9,003 nucleotides of DNA from an uncultured Litorivicinus sp. (GCA_938091715.1 CALKMT010000078.1:1-9003), one strand, 5' to 3'. Numbered from the stretch's first letter, positions 1-6,964 are shown. A program made the numbers and translations. The notes: generated from the sequence alone by a model not told the origin.

Positions 1-422
1 AACCAGCCAATCACGATATTTAACAGGCCGTTATTGGGATCGTAGAACCAGGCAAACACCAGGCCGACCACGACCTGAGAGATCACAAACGGAAAAAAGA
101 ACAGGCTTTTGATCAGACGAATGCCGGTCACGGTTTGGTTCAAAAACAAGGCCACAAACAGGCCAAAGGGAACCGCCAGCATGTACAACACCAGCCAGAT
201 CACATTGTTTTTCAGGGCCACAATAAAGGTCGGGTCGTACCACAGCTCGATGTAGTTCTCCCAACCGATAAAGGTCGGCGGGGACAGTCCATCCCATTGG
301 TAAAAGCTCAGACGCAAGCTTTGACCAATAGGCCAGATCACGTACAACGCGAACATCACAATGCCCGGAGCCATAAACAACCAGGGCGTTAGGACGCGTT
401 TTTGATGGGTAGTTAATTGCAT
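1..422 (-). CDS. Sugar ABC transporter permease, MalF/UgpA type (N-terminal part, truncated by window edge)
   Basis: This is an open reading frame of 140 codons running off the left edge, so only the N-terminal part is present. It reads as one of the two membrane subunits of a carbohydrate ABC importer. A hydrophobic segment at about residues 13-33 (LFMAPGIVMFALYVIWPIG) is followed by the family-typical short periplasmic stretch with SFYQWDG and FIGWENY. A second segment lies at about 72-94 and a third at about 106-127 (FFFPFVISQVVVGLVFAWFY), ending in DPNNGLLN. This matches the start of MalF/UgpA-like permeases. It lies directly downstream of the sugar-binding protein gene in the same direction, so the two probably share an operon. 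I chose ATG at 422 because it puts a normal short charged N-terminus before the first membrane segment. An in-frame ATG at 455, two bases after the upstream stop codon, would add 11 residues. The transported sugar cannot be told from this sequence. Confidence 0.9.
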   Translation of the reverse strand, partial: MQLTTHQKRVLTPWLFMAPGIVMFALYVIWPIGQSLRLSFYQWDGLSPPTFIGWENYIELWYDPTFIVALKNNVIWLVLYMLAVPFGLFVALFLNQTVTGIRLIKSLFFFPFVISQVVVGLVFAWFYDPNNGLLNIVIGW

Positions 423-423
423 T

Positions 424-449
424 AAAAGAATGGGGCCCCGCAGGGCCCC
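424..449 (-). terminator. GC-rich hairpin with T-rich tail between binding-protein and permease genes (attenuator or RNA stabiliser)
   Basis: On the minus strand GGGGCCC (449-443) pairs perfectly with GGGCCCC (438-432) around a 4-base TGCG loop, and ATTCTTTT follows. The tail is interrupted by a C, so this is a weak terminator at best. It sits between the stop codon of the binding protein and the permease start. In carbohydrate ABC operons such intercistronic hairpins commonly reduce downstream transcription or protect the upstream mRNA end, giving an excess of binding protein. That role is inferred here. Confidence 0.6.
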
Positions 450-457
450 CTCCATGA

Positions 458-1681
458 TTACTTGTAGACGCGGTCTACAACACGATCCAGATTATTCAGG
501 ATCTGCTCACGACGTTCGGGCTTGACCATGTATTCCTGGAAGCCGTCCATGCCCGCCTTGGCCATTGCAGCCGGGGCGTCACGGTCATAGAACTGCGCCA
601 ACGCGTAGGCGTTAGACAGCATGCTGAAACCCGCCTGCAGGAACTTGTCGTCGCCGACCTGTGCCTCAGAGCTAGGCGGCAATTGACCCAAGATTTTGTT
701 CATTTCCGTCTGCACTTCAGGTGAAGCGATGTGGGCGATGAACAACTTGGCGTCGTCGACGTTCTTGGCGCTTGCCGGGATAAAGAACGCGTCAGCCGGT
801 GCGTCTTCTGCCATCGGAACACCTTTGGTGATTTCCGGGAACTGGAAGAAGCCCAACTGATCTTCGGTCAAGCCCGCTTCTTTGAAGGGAGCCACGGCGA
901 AGTTACCGATCAGGTACATTGCGGCGTCGCCCTGAACCATCGGGGCCATGCCTTCCTGCCAGTTATAGGTCGCGTGGTTTTCAATGAAGTAGCCATTGGA
1001 GACCAGCTCGTCCCAACGGTCAAAGGTCGCTTGAACGCGGGGGTCGGTGTACTTCACCTTGCCAGCGGTCAGATCCATGTGGAACTCGTAGCCGTTTTGA
1101 CGCAGGTTCAGATAGTCAAACCAGCCGCCGGTGGTCCACTTAAACTTGGATCCGATGGTAAAGGGCGTGATGCCGTTGCTTTTCAGCTTGGCAGACGCGG
1201 CCATCAACTGGTCCCAGGTTTCGGGTACGTCAACGCCGACCTTGTCGAACAGGTCTTTGCGGTAATAGATGCCCCACTGATAGTAGCTGTACGGCACCAT
1301 CCACTGCTTGCCGTCACGGGTCATGGTCGCTTCAACGCTGGCCATTTCCTTGTCCAGACCTTCGCCGGCCCACACATCCGAGATATCCATGAACAAACCG
1401 GCATCAACAAAGGGCGCCATGCGGTTGCCCGGGTACCAGGTTGCCACGTCAGGGGCGTCCGCGGTCAGGAAGTTACGGATACGTGTCTTGTAACCTTCAC
1501 GGTCAAAGTTGTTCCACTCCACTTCAATGGCGGGGTATTTTTCTTTGAAAGAATCAATCGCAAAGGTGAAGGCTTCTTTCGGTGCAGGGTTTTGATCGTC
1601 GGTGTTAATCACCAGGGTTCGAGCCTGAGCGCCCGTGACCATCAACGCGGCGGTCGCCAGCGCAATTAGGTTCTTCTTCAT
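458..1681 (-). CDS. Periplasmic sugar-binding protein of a carbohydrate ABC importer (solute-binding family 1)
   Basis: The product is a 407-residue extracellular solute-binding protein that would capture a sugar or oligosaccharide in the periplasm and deliver it to the adjacent permease. Residues 1-20 form a Sec signal peptide: MKK, a hydrophobic core, then AQA with cleavage expected before RTLV. The mature part has the family-1 layout: an N-terminal lobe with SFKEKYPAIEVEW and DAPDVATWYPGNRM, then PYSYYQWGIYYRKDLFDKVGVDVPETWDQL, which is the most recognisable family block. Later come GDAAMYLIGNFA and FFIPASAKN. Many exposed Trp and Tyr residues suit carbohydrate stacking. I chose ATG at 1681 because a GAGG ribosome site (1694-1691) precedes it by 9 bases. 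A TTG at 1696 in frame would put that site inside the gene. It is the first gene of the operon and is divergent from an AraC-type regulator. The specific substrate is unknown. Confidence 0.93.
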   Translation of the reverse strand: MKKNLIALATAALMVTGAQARTLVINTDDQNPAPKEAFTFAIDSFKEKYPAIEVEWNNFDREGYKTRIRNFLTADAPDVATWYPGNRMAPFVDAGLFMDISDVWAGEGLDKEMASVEATMTRDGKQWMVPYSYYQWGIYYRKDLFDKVGVDVPETWDQLMAASAKLKSNGITPFTIGSKFKWTTGGWFDYLNLRQNGYEFHMDLTAGKVKYTDPRVQATFDRWDELVSNGYFIENHATYNWQEGMAPMVQGDAAMYLIGNFAVAPFKEAGLTEDQLGFFQFPEITKGVPMAEDAPADAFFIPASAKNVDDAKLFIAHIASPEVQTEMNKILGQLPPSSEAQVGDDKFLQAGFSMLSNAYALAQFYDRDAPAAMAKAGMDGFQEYMVKPERREQILNNLDRVVDRVYK

Positions 1682-1800
1682 TTTGGCTTTCCTCAATTAT
1701 CGTTATTAGCCAGACGGCACCTGCACTATGCACCTCCGACCAAAGTCGTCACTTCCGATAAAACACGCTATTCTTTCGAAAAACGATAATAGTGGACCCC
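1682..1800. promoter_or_regulatory. Divergent control region between sugar-binding protein and AraC-type regulator, with inverted CGATAAT boxes
   Basis: This gap must hold the promoters of both flanking genes. ATTATCGTT at 1696-1704 and AACGATAAT at 1782-1790 form an exact 9-bp inverted repeat. The boxes end 14 nt before the binding-protein ATG and 10 nt before the regulator ATG. A third CGATAA lies at 1756-1761, in the same orientation as the right-hand box and 28 bp from it. A direct repeat GCACCT occurs at 1717-1722 and 1730-1735. The arrangement suggests binding sites for the AraC-type regulator, which is inferred. No strong sigma-70 -35/-10 pair stands out. TATTCT (1769-1774) and GATAAT (1785-1790) are possible -10 elements for the rightward gene. 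Confidence 0.5.
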
Positions 1801-2595
1801 ATGGAAACAACCCCGGCAGATGGTTTCAGCATCCAACACCATGCACCGCACTGCATGGATGCCCCGCACACCCACCCGCACCTAGAGGTCAACCTGATCC
1901 GCGGCGCGCGCATGCGCTATGACACGCCCCAGGGCGAGGTGTGGATTGAACCCAATACCATCACGCTGTTCTGGGCCCAATTCGAGCACCAGTCCACACA
2001 GGTCGACGGCCAAGGCGACATCATTAACCTGAATCTGCCGTTGGAGAACCTATCGGAATTGCACTTGCCGGCGGGTTTCTTATCCCAGTTGTTCAGCGGC
2101 GCCATGATCCAAGTGCCCATCACAGGCTTTGATCATCAGCTGTTTTCACAATGGCATCAGGACTTGCAACAGCGCCCCGATCGGGCGGCCTCGCAAGTCA
2201 TGGAAGAGATCGCCGTGCGACTGCGTCGCATGGCCATGGACGGGTTCAGTGCCGGCAAGGCCGAAGTCCCTCCGCCGGTGGATCTAAGCCGGCTCGAACG
2301 GATGACGCTGTTTGTCTTGCAGCGCTACAGCGATGACATTCGGGTGGACGATGTGGCGGACAGTGCCGGCCTGTCGATCCCGGTCGCCCGACGCCTGTTC
2401 AAGCGCTACATGGGCATGGGCATTCATCAGTTCGTGCGTCAAATGCGCCTGGCTCAGGCCCACCGGCTGCTGGCCAAGGGGGCGGACTCGGTGCTGGCGG
2501 TCTCGCTGGAAGTTGGATTCAGCTCGCTGTCCGGGTTTTACACCGCCTTTGAAGAAATCTATGGCGTACGACCCGGCGAGGTTCGTCAGCTGTAG
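1801..2595 (+). CDS. AraC-family transcriptional regulator with cupin-like sensor domain
   Basis: This is a 264-residue DNA-binding regulator, probably controlling the divergent sugar-uptake operon. The N-terminal half looks like a cupin-type ligand-sensing domain: HTHPHLEVNLIRG at about residues 23-35, then a beta-rich stretch through EVWIEPNTITLFWAQFEH. The C-terminal ~100 residues are a typical AraC/XylS double helix-turn-helix. The first HTH is at about 182-205 (VDDVADSAGLSIPVARRLFKRY). The second is at about 231-255 (VSLEVGFSSLSGFYTAFEEIYG), followed by RPGEVR where the family usually has SPxxYR or similar. Total length fits the family. ATG at 1801 was chosen over an in-frame GTG at 1792 because ATG is preferred and the GGA at 1794-1796 is the only weak ribosome-site candidate. 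Neither start has a strong one. The inducer is presumably the sugar or a derivative, inferred from gene context only. Confidence 0.9.
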   Translation: METTPADGFSIQHHAPHCMDAPHTHPHLEVNLIRGARMRYDTPQGEVWIEPNTITLFWAQFEHQSTQVDGQGDIINLNLPLENLSELHLPAGFLSQLFSGAMIQVPITGFDHQLFSQWHQDLQQRPDRAASQVMEEIAVRLRRMAMDGFSAGKAEVPPPVDLSRLERMTLFVLQRYSDDIRVDDVADSAGLSIPVARRLFKRYMGMGIHQFVRQMRLAQAHRLLAKGADSVLAVSLEVGFSSLSGFYTAFEEIYGVRPGEVRQL

Positions 2596-2604
2596 ATCGC
2601 CTGT

Positions 2605-3102
2605 TCAGTCAAATGCGGTTAGATCGGTTATTGACTGAGCCAACGCACGAGGCACCTGGCCCTGGCCGTACTGGCCCGCCGAGAATTGGGCCTGCCAGTC
2701 CTCGGGTTGCAACGGGGTGCACATCCAGGGCCCCAGATCGTCGGGGTATTCGATTCGAAATTGATAGTGGCACTCGGCCTGCCCGTCGCGCTCGACAAAC
2801 TGACACTCAGATTCTTGCGCCAACTCTTGCAGTCGCTCGGTGAAATCCGAGGCCGCAGTGGGCTCCGAGGACGGGGCTCCAATCGACCATCGACACTGAT
2901 GCTCCAAATCGATCCAGGCCGGCTGGCCCTGAAACTCGACCGGGAACAACGAGGAAAATCGACAGGCATTTAAGATTTTATCCGCCGCGCGTTGTTCGGT
3001 CTCGGCCTGCAAACGACGCTGGCGGCGACGAAGCAACCACCCGCGACGAAAGAAAAATGCCAGTCCGATTAACGCAAGCCCTAGGGCTAACAGTTTGCTC
3101 AT
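2605..3102 (-). CDS. Unrecognised small protein with one N-terminal membrane segment
   Basis: I do not recognise a family for this 165-residue product. Residues 3-18 (KLLALGLALIGLAFFF) form a single hydrophobic segment, followed at 19-30 by a cluster of arginines (RRGWLLRRRQRR). By the positive-inside rule this places the remainder in the cytoplasm, anchored to the inner membrane. The rest is mixed alpha/beta in appearance, with four cysteines (47, 70, 100, 111), a fifth at 128, and aromatic-rich motifs such as HYQFRIEYPDDLGPWMC. The reading frame is supported by its length and by a weak AGG ribosome site 8 bases before the ATG. It also fills the space between two well-defined genes, converging on the AraC gene with a 9-bp gap. 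It starts 14 nt after the poly-T of the upstream operon's terminator, so it probably depends on read-through or on a promoter inside the preceding gene. No function is proposed. Confidence 0.72.
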   Translation of the reverse strand: MSKLLALGLALIGLAFFFRRGWLLRRRQRRLQAETEQRAADKILNACRFSSLFPVEFQGQPAWIDLEHQCRWSIGAPSSEPTAASDFTERLQELAQESECQFVERDGQAECHYQFRIEYPDDLGPWMCTPLQPEDWQAQFSAGQYGQGQVPRALAQSITDLTAFD

Positions 3103-3116
3103 GCGGCTAGCCTAAC

Positions 3117-3142
3117 AAAAAAAGGGGCGGACCCGCCGCCCC
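3117..3142 (-). terminator. Rho-independent terminator of the branched-chain-amino-acid-type ABC operon
   Basis: On the minus strand GGGGCGG (3142-3136) pairs perfectly with CCGCCCC (3130-3124) around a 5-base CGGGT loop, directly followed by seven T (3123-3117). It starts 12 bases after the stop codon of the last permease gene. This is a textbook intrinsic terminator for the five-gene operon upstream. Confidence 0.9.
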
Positions 3143-3154
3143 CCGACCTTGGCG

Positions 3155-4456
3155 TCACTTTTCAGGGATCAGACCCTTGGGTGCAAAGCGCAGCGTAATC
3201 AGCAAGACAATGCCCACGGTCATCAAGCGCATATGGGCCGCGCCCTCAAGCAGGTGAGCCCGAACAGCACTGGCGGGATCCATGCCGCTGGTCAACGAGT
3301 CGATCAACCACAGCCCGATCGGCTCGGCCTGAATCCAAAAGAACCAGATAAAGAATCCGCCCAACACCGCGCCCCAGTTATTGCCCGAGCCGCCAATGAT
3401 GACCATGACCCAAATCAAGAAGGTGTAGCGCAAGGGGTTATAGGTGGTCGGGGTAAACTGACCGTCCAGAGTCACCAACATAGCGCCGGCCAAGCCAATC
3501 ACCGCACTGCCCAAAACAAACACCCGCAGGTGCTGCCAGGTCACGTTCTTGCCCATCGCGGCGGCCGCGGTTTCGTTGTCACGGATCGCCCGCATCATTC
3601 GGCCCCAGGGGCTGTTTAGGGCCTTTTCGGACAGGTACAGAATGAATGCCAGGACCGCCACAAACAGCAGCGTATACAGCACTTTGACGAACAAACCACT
3701 GGCGTCGTCCACCGGCATGCCCAGGGTCTGGGCCCAGCCCTGAAACGCACTGGACTCTTGCAGATCCACTTCGTAAGGCACCGGGCGGGGCAAACCGTTC
3801 ACGTTCTTGACGCCCCGGGTTAGCCAGTCCTCGTTCTTTAAGAAGAAGATAATAATTTCCGAGATGCCCAGGGTCGCAATGGCCAGGTAATCCGAGCGCA
3901 AGCCCAGCGCCACCTTGCCAATCACCCAAGCCGCCGCTGCGGCAAATAGCGCGCCCACCGGCCAGGCCAGCACGATCGGCAGACCCAGGCCACCCAACCA
4001 ACCGCTGACCGAGGGATCCACCGCTTCAATCGCGGCCACCGCCGGATCAATGACGGCGCGCATCAACAGATAGCCAACCACCGCCACCAACGCGACGTAG
4101 CTGTATCGCTTGTAGCGTCGATAGGTCCAAACCGAGGCGAACACGGTGCCGGCGCCAATCGCCAAGCCACCCAAAATGCCCAGTCCACCGGCGGCATAAC
4201 CCGCCGGTTGCGGCGGCATGGACACCAGAATCGCCGCCAGACCACCCAGAGCGGCAAAGCCCATGACGCCGACGTTAAATAGGCCGGCATAGCCCCACTG
4301 AATGTTCACACCCAAGGCCATGATGGCGCTGATCAGGCACATGTTCAGCAGGGTAAAGGTCACTGACCAGGACTGCAGAACCCCCACCGCAACCAGCATC
4401 AGGAACATGCCGGCAAACAGAATCGGCGCGCGTTTGTCGTTGAATAGCGTGCTCAT
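3155..4456 (-). CDS. livM: LivM-like permease of a branched-chain-amino-acid-type (HAAT) ABC importer
   Basis: This 433-residue inner-membrane protein is one half of the translocation channel of an HAAT-family importer, with the LivH-like subunit as partner. Conserved blocks are visible: LGVNIQWGYAGLFNVGVMGF at about 48-67; LGLRSDYLAIATLGISEII at about 184-202, the most diagnostic LivM stretch; WGRMMRAIRDNETAAAAMG at 284-302, the cytoplasmic coupling loop that contacts the ATPases; and IIGGSGNNWGAVLGG at about 353-367. About ten hydrophobic segments can be picked out. The segment from about 84 to 180 is an Ala/Gly-rich membrane region with a charged loop TYRRYKRYSY between hydrophobic runs. 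Length is close to E. coli LivM. The start codon overlaps the LivH-like stop by 4 nt (ATGA), and a strong terminator follows the stop, so it is the last gene of the operon. The exact substrate could be branched-chain amino acids or another amide, amino-acid or aromatic compound. Confidence 0.93.
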   Translation of the reverse strand: MSTLFNDKRAPILFAGMFLMLVAVGVLQSWSVTFTLLNMCLISAIMALGVNIQWGYAGLFNVGVMGFAALGGLAAILVSMPPQPAGYAAGGLGILGGLAIGAGTVFASVWTYRRYKRYSYVALVAVVGYLLMRAVIDPAVAAIEAVDPSVSGWLGGLGLPIVLAWPVGALFAAAAAWVIGKVALGLRSDYLAIATLGISEIIIFFLKNEDWLTRGVKNVNGLPRPVPYEVDLQESSAFQGWAQTLGMPVDDASGLFVKVLYTLLFVAVLAFILYLSEKALNSPWGRMMRAIRDNETAAAAMGKNVTWQHLRVFVLGSAVIGLAGAMLVTLDGQFTPTTYNPLRYTFLIWVMVIIGGSGNNWGAVLGGFFIWFFWIQAEPIGLWLIDSLTSGMDPASAVRAHLLEGAAHMRLMTVGIVLLITLRFAPKGLIPEK

Positions 4457-5466
4457 AGTGTCTTCCCGCTAAACAGGCCGGTCGGCTTGATGACCAAGAC
4501 GATGACCAAAATGATGAATGAGACCGCGATCTTGTAGTCCGTGGACAACAACTGCAGCAGCGTCTCGGGGGCGTGCTCCTCGGCCACCAGATAACCGACC
4601 ACCCGCTTGTAGGCAAAGGTTACGGCAATCTCGGATAGGGCCACCACATAGCCGCCCGCAATGGCACCTAGGGGGTTACCCACCCCGCCAACAATGGCCG
4701 CGGCAAAAATCGGCAGCAACAACTGCATGTAGGTAAAGGGCTTGAACGACTTGTCCAAGCCATACAGGGTGCCGGCAATGGCCGCCAAGGCCGCTACCAA
4801 CAACCACGCCACCATCACCACCCGAGCCGGATCAATACCGGACAACAGCGCCAGGTTTTCATTGTCTGAATAGGCACGCATGGATTTACCGGTCCGGGTC
4901 TTGTTCAAGAACCACCAGATAAAGGCCACCACAATCACCGCGGTGACGATGGTAATGCCCTGGGTGGTTTTGATCGCCAAGCCCTCACTCAGACCGGTCA
5001 TCTGCTTGAATTCCCGTGCCTTCATAATAAAGCGCGTGCCATCAAAGAAGATCTGATCCGCAGGCCCAATGGCAAAACGAACAATCCCGCCGATCACGAA
5101 CATGGTGCCGATCGAGACGATCAAAAAGATCACATTCGAAGACTTGTTCTCGCGGTGATAGCGATACACGGTTTTGTCCATGATCATGACCAACGCCATG
5201 GTCGCCAAGATGCCAAAGGGCAACGCCAACAAAGCCGTTGGCAGGGGCTTGATGCTGAGCCCCCAACCCTGGAACAACCAAGTGAAAAAGATCGTGAACA
5301 TGGTGCCGAACGACATGATTTCGCCGTGGCCAAAGTTGGAAAAGCGCAACACGCTGTAAATCAGGGTGACGCCCAAGGCCCCCAACGCCAGCTGGCTGCC
5401 ATAGGTCAGGCCCGGCACAATCAAGAAGTTGGCCAACAGGACCAACGCGTTTAATACGTCCGCCAT
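4453..5466 (-). CDS. livH: LivH-like permease of a branched-chain-amino-acid-type (HAAT) ABC importer
   Basis: This 337-residue integral membrane subunit pairs with the LivM-like protein. Recognisable blocks are LGALGVTLIYSVLRFSNFGHGEI at about 28-50, the N-terminal signature of LivH proteins. NKTRTGKSMRAYSDNENLALLSGID lies at about 188-212 and is the cytoplasmic loop facing the ATPases. AAIVGGVGNPLGAIAGGYVVAL follows at about 256-277, and the C-terminal KPTGLFSGK is typical. About eight hydrophobic segments are seen. It is somewhat longer than E. coli LivH (308 residues), with extra sequence in the periplasmic part at about 135-165 and before the last membrane segment. The ATG lies 1 nt after the LivF-like stop. 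A strong GGAGG ribosome site (5476-5472) is embedded in the last codons of that gene, supporting the start and implying translational coupling. The 3' end overlaps the LivM-like start by 4 nt. Confidence 0.94.
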   Translation of the reverse strand: MADVLNALVLLANFLIVPGLTYGSQLALGALGVTLIYSVLRFSNFGHGEIMSFGTMFTIFFTWLFQGWGLSIKPLPTALLALPFGILATMALVMIMDKTVYRYHRENKSSNVIFLIVSIGTMFVIGGIVRFAIGPADQIFFDGTRFIMKAREFKQMTGLSEGLAIKTTQGITIVTAVIVVAFIWWFLNKTRTGKSMRAYSDNENLALLSGIDPARVVMVAWLLVAALAAIAGTLYGLDKSFKPFTYMQLLLPIFAAAIVGGVGNPLGAIAGGYVVALSEIAVTFAYKRVVGYLVAEEHAPETLLQLLSTDYKIAVSFIILVIVLVIKPTGLFSGKTL

Positions 5467-5467
5467 A

Positions 5468-6172
5468 TCAACCTCCCAGGAATGCTTTTCGGACTTCAGG
5501 GTTGGCCATCAAGGCCTCGCCTGTGTCGGTGAATCGGTTCGCGCCCTGGACCAGAACATAGCCCTTATCGGCGATGTTCAGTGCCTGCTTGGCGTTTTGC
5601 TCGACCATCAAAATTGCGATGCCTTGGCGGGCGATTTCGATAATTCGATCAAACAGCTCGTCCATGACAATGGGCGACACGCCAGCCGTAGGTTCGTCTA
5701 ACAACAGCACCTTGGGCTGGGTCATCAATGCCCGTCCCACTGCGACCTGCTGTCGCTGACCACCGGACAGCTCGCCGGCGGGCTGGTAGCGCTTTTCTTT
5801 TAGAATGGGGAACAAATCAAATACCTGCTCCATCGTGCTGGCAATGTCATCCCGGCGGATAAACGCACCCATTTCCAAGTTTTCCTCGACCGTCATCGAG
5901 GTAAATACGTTGTGCGTCTGGGGCACAAAACCCATGCCCTTTAGGACCCGCTCCTCAGGTTTCAGGTGAGTAATGTCCTCGCCATCAAACATCACCCGAC
6001 CCAGACGCAGATCCAGCATGCCAAAGGTGGCCTTCATGGCGGTGGATTTGCCCGCTCCATTGGGGCCGACAATGACCGCAATCTGGCCCTTGTCTACGCC
6101 GATCGTGCAGTCATGCAGGATGTCTGCGCTGCCGTACCCGCCGGTCATATTTTCGCCGACTAAAAAGCTCAT
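5468..6172 (-). CDS. livF: LivF-like ATPase of a branched-chain-amino-acid-type (HAAT) ABC importer
   Basis: This 234-residue cytoplasmic ABC ATPase powers the importer together with the LivG-like subunit. Motifs in order are Walker A GPNGAGKS at 36-43, Q-loop VPQ at 83-85, signature LSGGQ at 135-139 and Walker B VLLLDEP at 155-161. The VEQN motif at 190-193 has Gln where most ABC ATPases have the switch His. That replacement is usual for LivF proteins and separates them from LivG. The length matches LivF (about 235 residues). The start is ATG at 6172, which overlaps the LivG-like stop codon by 4 nt (ATGA). The frame is open further upstream, but that extension lies inside the LivG-like gene and does not resemble a protein N-terminus. 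The C-terminus FLGG is encoded by the ribosome site of the next gene. Confidence 0.95.
   Translation of the reverse strand: MSFLVGENMTGGYGSADILHDCTIGVDKGQIAVIVGPNGAGKSTAMKATFGMLDLRLGRVMFDGEDITHLKPEERVLKGMGFVPQTHNVFTSMTVEENLEMGAFIRRDDIASTMEQVFDLFPILKEKRYQPAGELSGGQRQQVAVGRALMTQPKVLLLDEPTAGVSPIVMDELFDRIIEIARQGIAILMVEQNAKQALNIADKGYVLVQGANRFTDTGEALMANPEVRKAFLGG
5472..5476 (-). promoter_or_regulatory. Ribosome binding site of the LivH-like gene, inside the end of the LivF-like gene
   Basis: A full GGAGG on the minus strand lies 5 bases before the LivH-like ATG. It doubles as the Gly-Gly codons just before the LivF-like stop. It fixes the start of the permease and makes co-translation of the two genes likely. 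Confidence 0.8.
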
Positions 6173-6948
6173 GCCTTGGCCTCTTTGTTCTTTAGGCCCG
6201 TGCCTAAGTAGGACTCGATTACCGCCTCGTTGTTTTTCACCTCGTCGATCGTGCCCTGGGCCAACACCATGCCCTCGGCCATACAGATCACCGGGTCGCA
6301 CAAACGGGCGACAAACTCCATGTCGTGTTCGATCAAACAAAAGGTGTAACCGCGCTCTTGGTTCAAACGCACAATGGCGTCACCAATTTTACCCAACAGG
6401 GTCCGGTTGACCCCGGCACCGACCTCGTCCAAGAACACAATCTTGGCGTCGACCATCATGGTGCGGCCGAGCTCGATCAGCTTCTTTTGACCGCCGGACA
6501 AGTTGCCCGCCAGCTCATCGGCCACATGCCCGATCTCTAGGAATTCAATCACTTCGTCCGCTTTGGCGCGGACCTGTGCTTCGTGTTCACGAACTTTGCT
6601 GGGGCGCAGCCAGGTATCCATCAGGGATTCACCGGGCTGATTCGGGGGCACCATCATCAAGTTTTCACGCACCGTCAGGGTGCTGAACTCGTGGGCCAGC
6701 TGAAAGGTCCGCAGCAGGCCTTTGCCGAACAACTCGTGCGGAGGCAGGCCGGTGATGTCTTCACCGTCTAACTCGACGCGACCCGAGGTCGGCTGGTAAT
6801 GCCCGGCGATCACATTGAACAGAGTGGTCTTGCCAGCACCGTTGGGCCCAATCAAGCCGGTGATCGAACCGGTTTGGATTTCCAAGGTGGCGCCGTTGAC
6901 CGCGTGAATGCCGCCGAAGCTTTTATGTAAGTCGTGAACTTTAATCAT
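6169..6948 (-). CDS. livG: LivG-like ATPase of a branched-chain-amino-acid-type (HAAT) ABC importer
   Basis: This 259-residue cytoplasmic ABC ATPase is the partner of the LivF-like subunit. Motifs are Walker A GPNGAGKTT at 34-42, Q-loop TFQ at 81-83, signature LSGGQ at 150-154, Walker B KIVFLDE at 169-175 and the switch histidine in EHDM at 207-210. The order, the length and GLLRTFQLAHEFSTLTVRENLM at 77-98 are typical of LivG. One feature is unusual: after the catalytic glutamate the sequence is VGAGVNRTLL rather than the common PxAGLNP, so the conserved proline and the D-loop context are altered. It may be a marker of a subfamily. A weak AGG site 7 bases before the ATG supports the start. 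The gene follows a terminator-like hairpin that separates it from the binding-protein gene, and its stop overlaps the next start by 4 nt. Confidence 0.94.
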   Translation of the reverse strand: MIKVHDLHKSFGGIHAVNGATLEIQTGSITGLIGPNGAGKTTLFNVIAGHYQPTSGRVELDGEDITGLPPHELFGKGLLRTFQLAHEFSTLTVRENLMMVPPNQPGESLMDTWLRPSKVREHEAQVRAKADEVIEFLEIGHVADELAGNLSGGQKKLIELGRTMMVDAKIVFLDEVGAGVNRTLLGKIGDAIVRLNQERGYTFCLIEHDMEFVARLCDPVICMAEGMVLAQGTIDEVKNNEAVIESYLGTGLKNKEAKA

Positions 6949-6964
6949 TTCGTTGCCTGTGTAT

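Noticed and set aside
31..392. Short open frames on both strands within the left-edge region
   Set aside because: They are in other frames of the permease gene, whose translation shows clear membrane segments and family motifs.
731..1669. Long open frame of 312 codons on the plus strand opposite the sugar-binding protein gene
   Set aside because: It is antisense to a gene with clear family motifs, signal peptide and ribosome site. Its own sequence has no recognisable domain and is the kind of open frame that GC-biased codon use produces.
1682..1696. Alternative TTG start at 1696 for the sugar-binding protein
   Set aside because: The GAGG ribosome site would then lie inside the coding sequence, and the signal peptide fits better starting at MKK (1681).
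2605..2638. Inverted repeat TCAGTCAA / TTGACTGA with an 18-base loop at the convergent ends of the regulator and the unknown gene
   Set aside because: It could be read as a bidirectional terminator, but the stem is AT-rich, the loop is long, there is no T-run on either side, and it overlaps the coding end of the minus-strand gene. Chance is a fair explanation.
6173..6340. Upstream extension of the LivF-like frame to 6340
   Set aside because: The extra 56 residues lie inside the LivG-like gene in another frame and are Arg/Gly-rich with no ABC homology. The ATG at 6172 with a 4-nt overlap is the normal arrangement.
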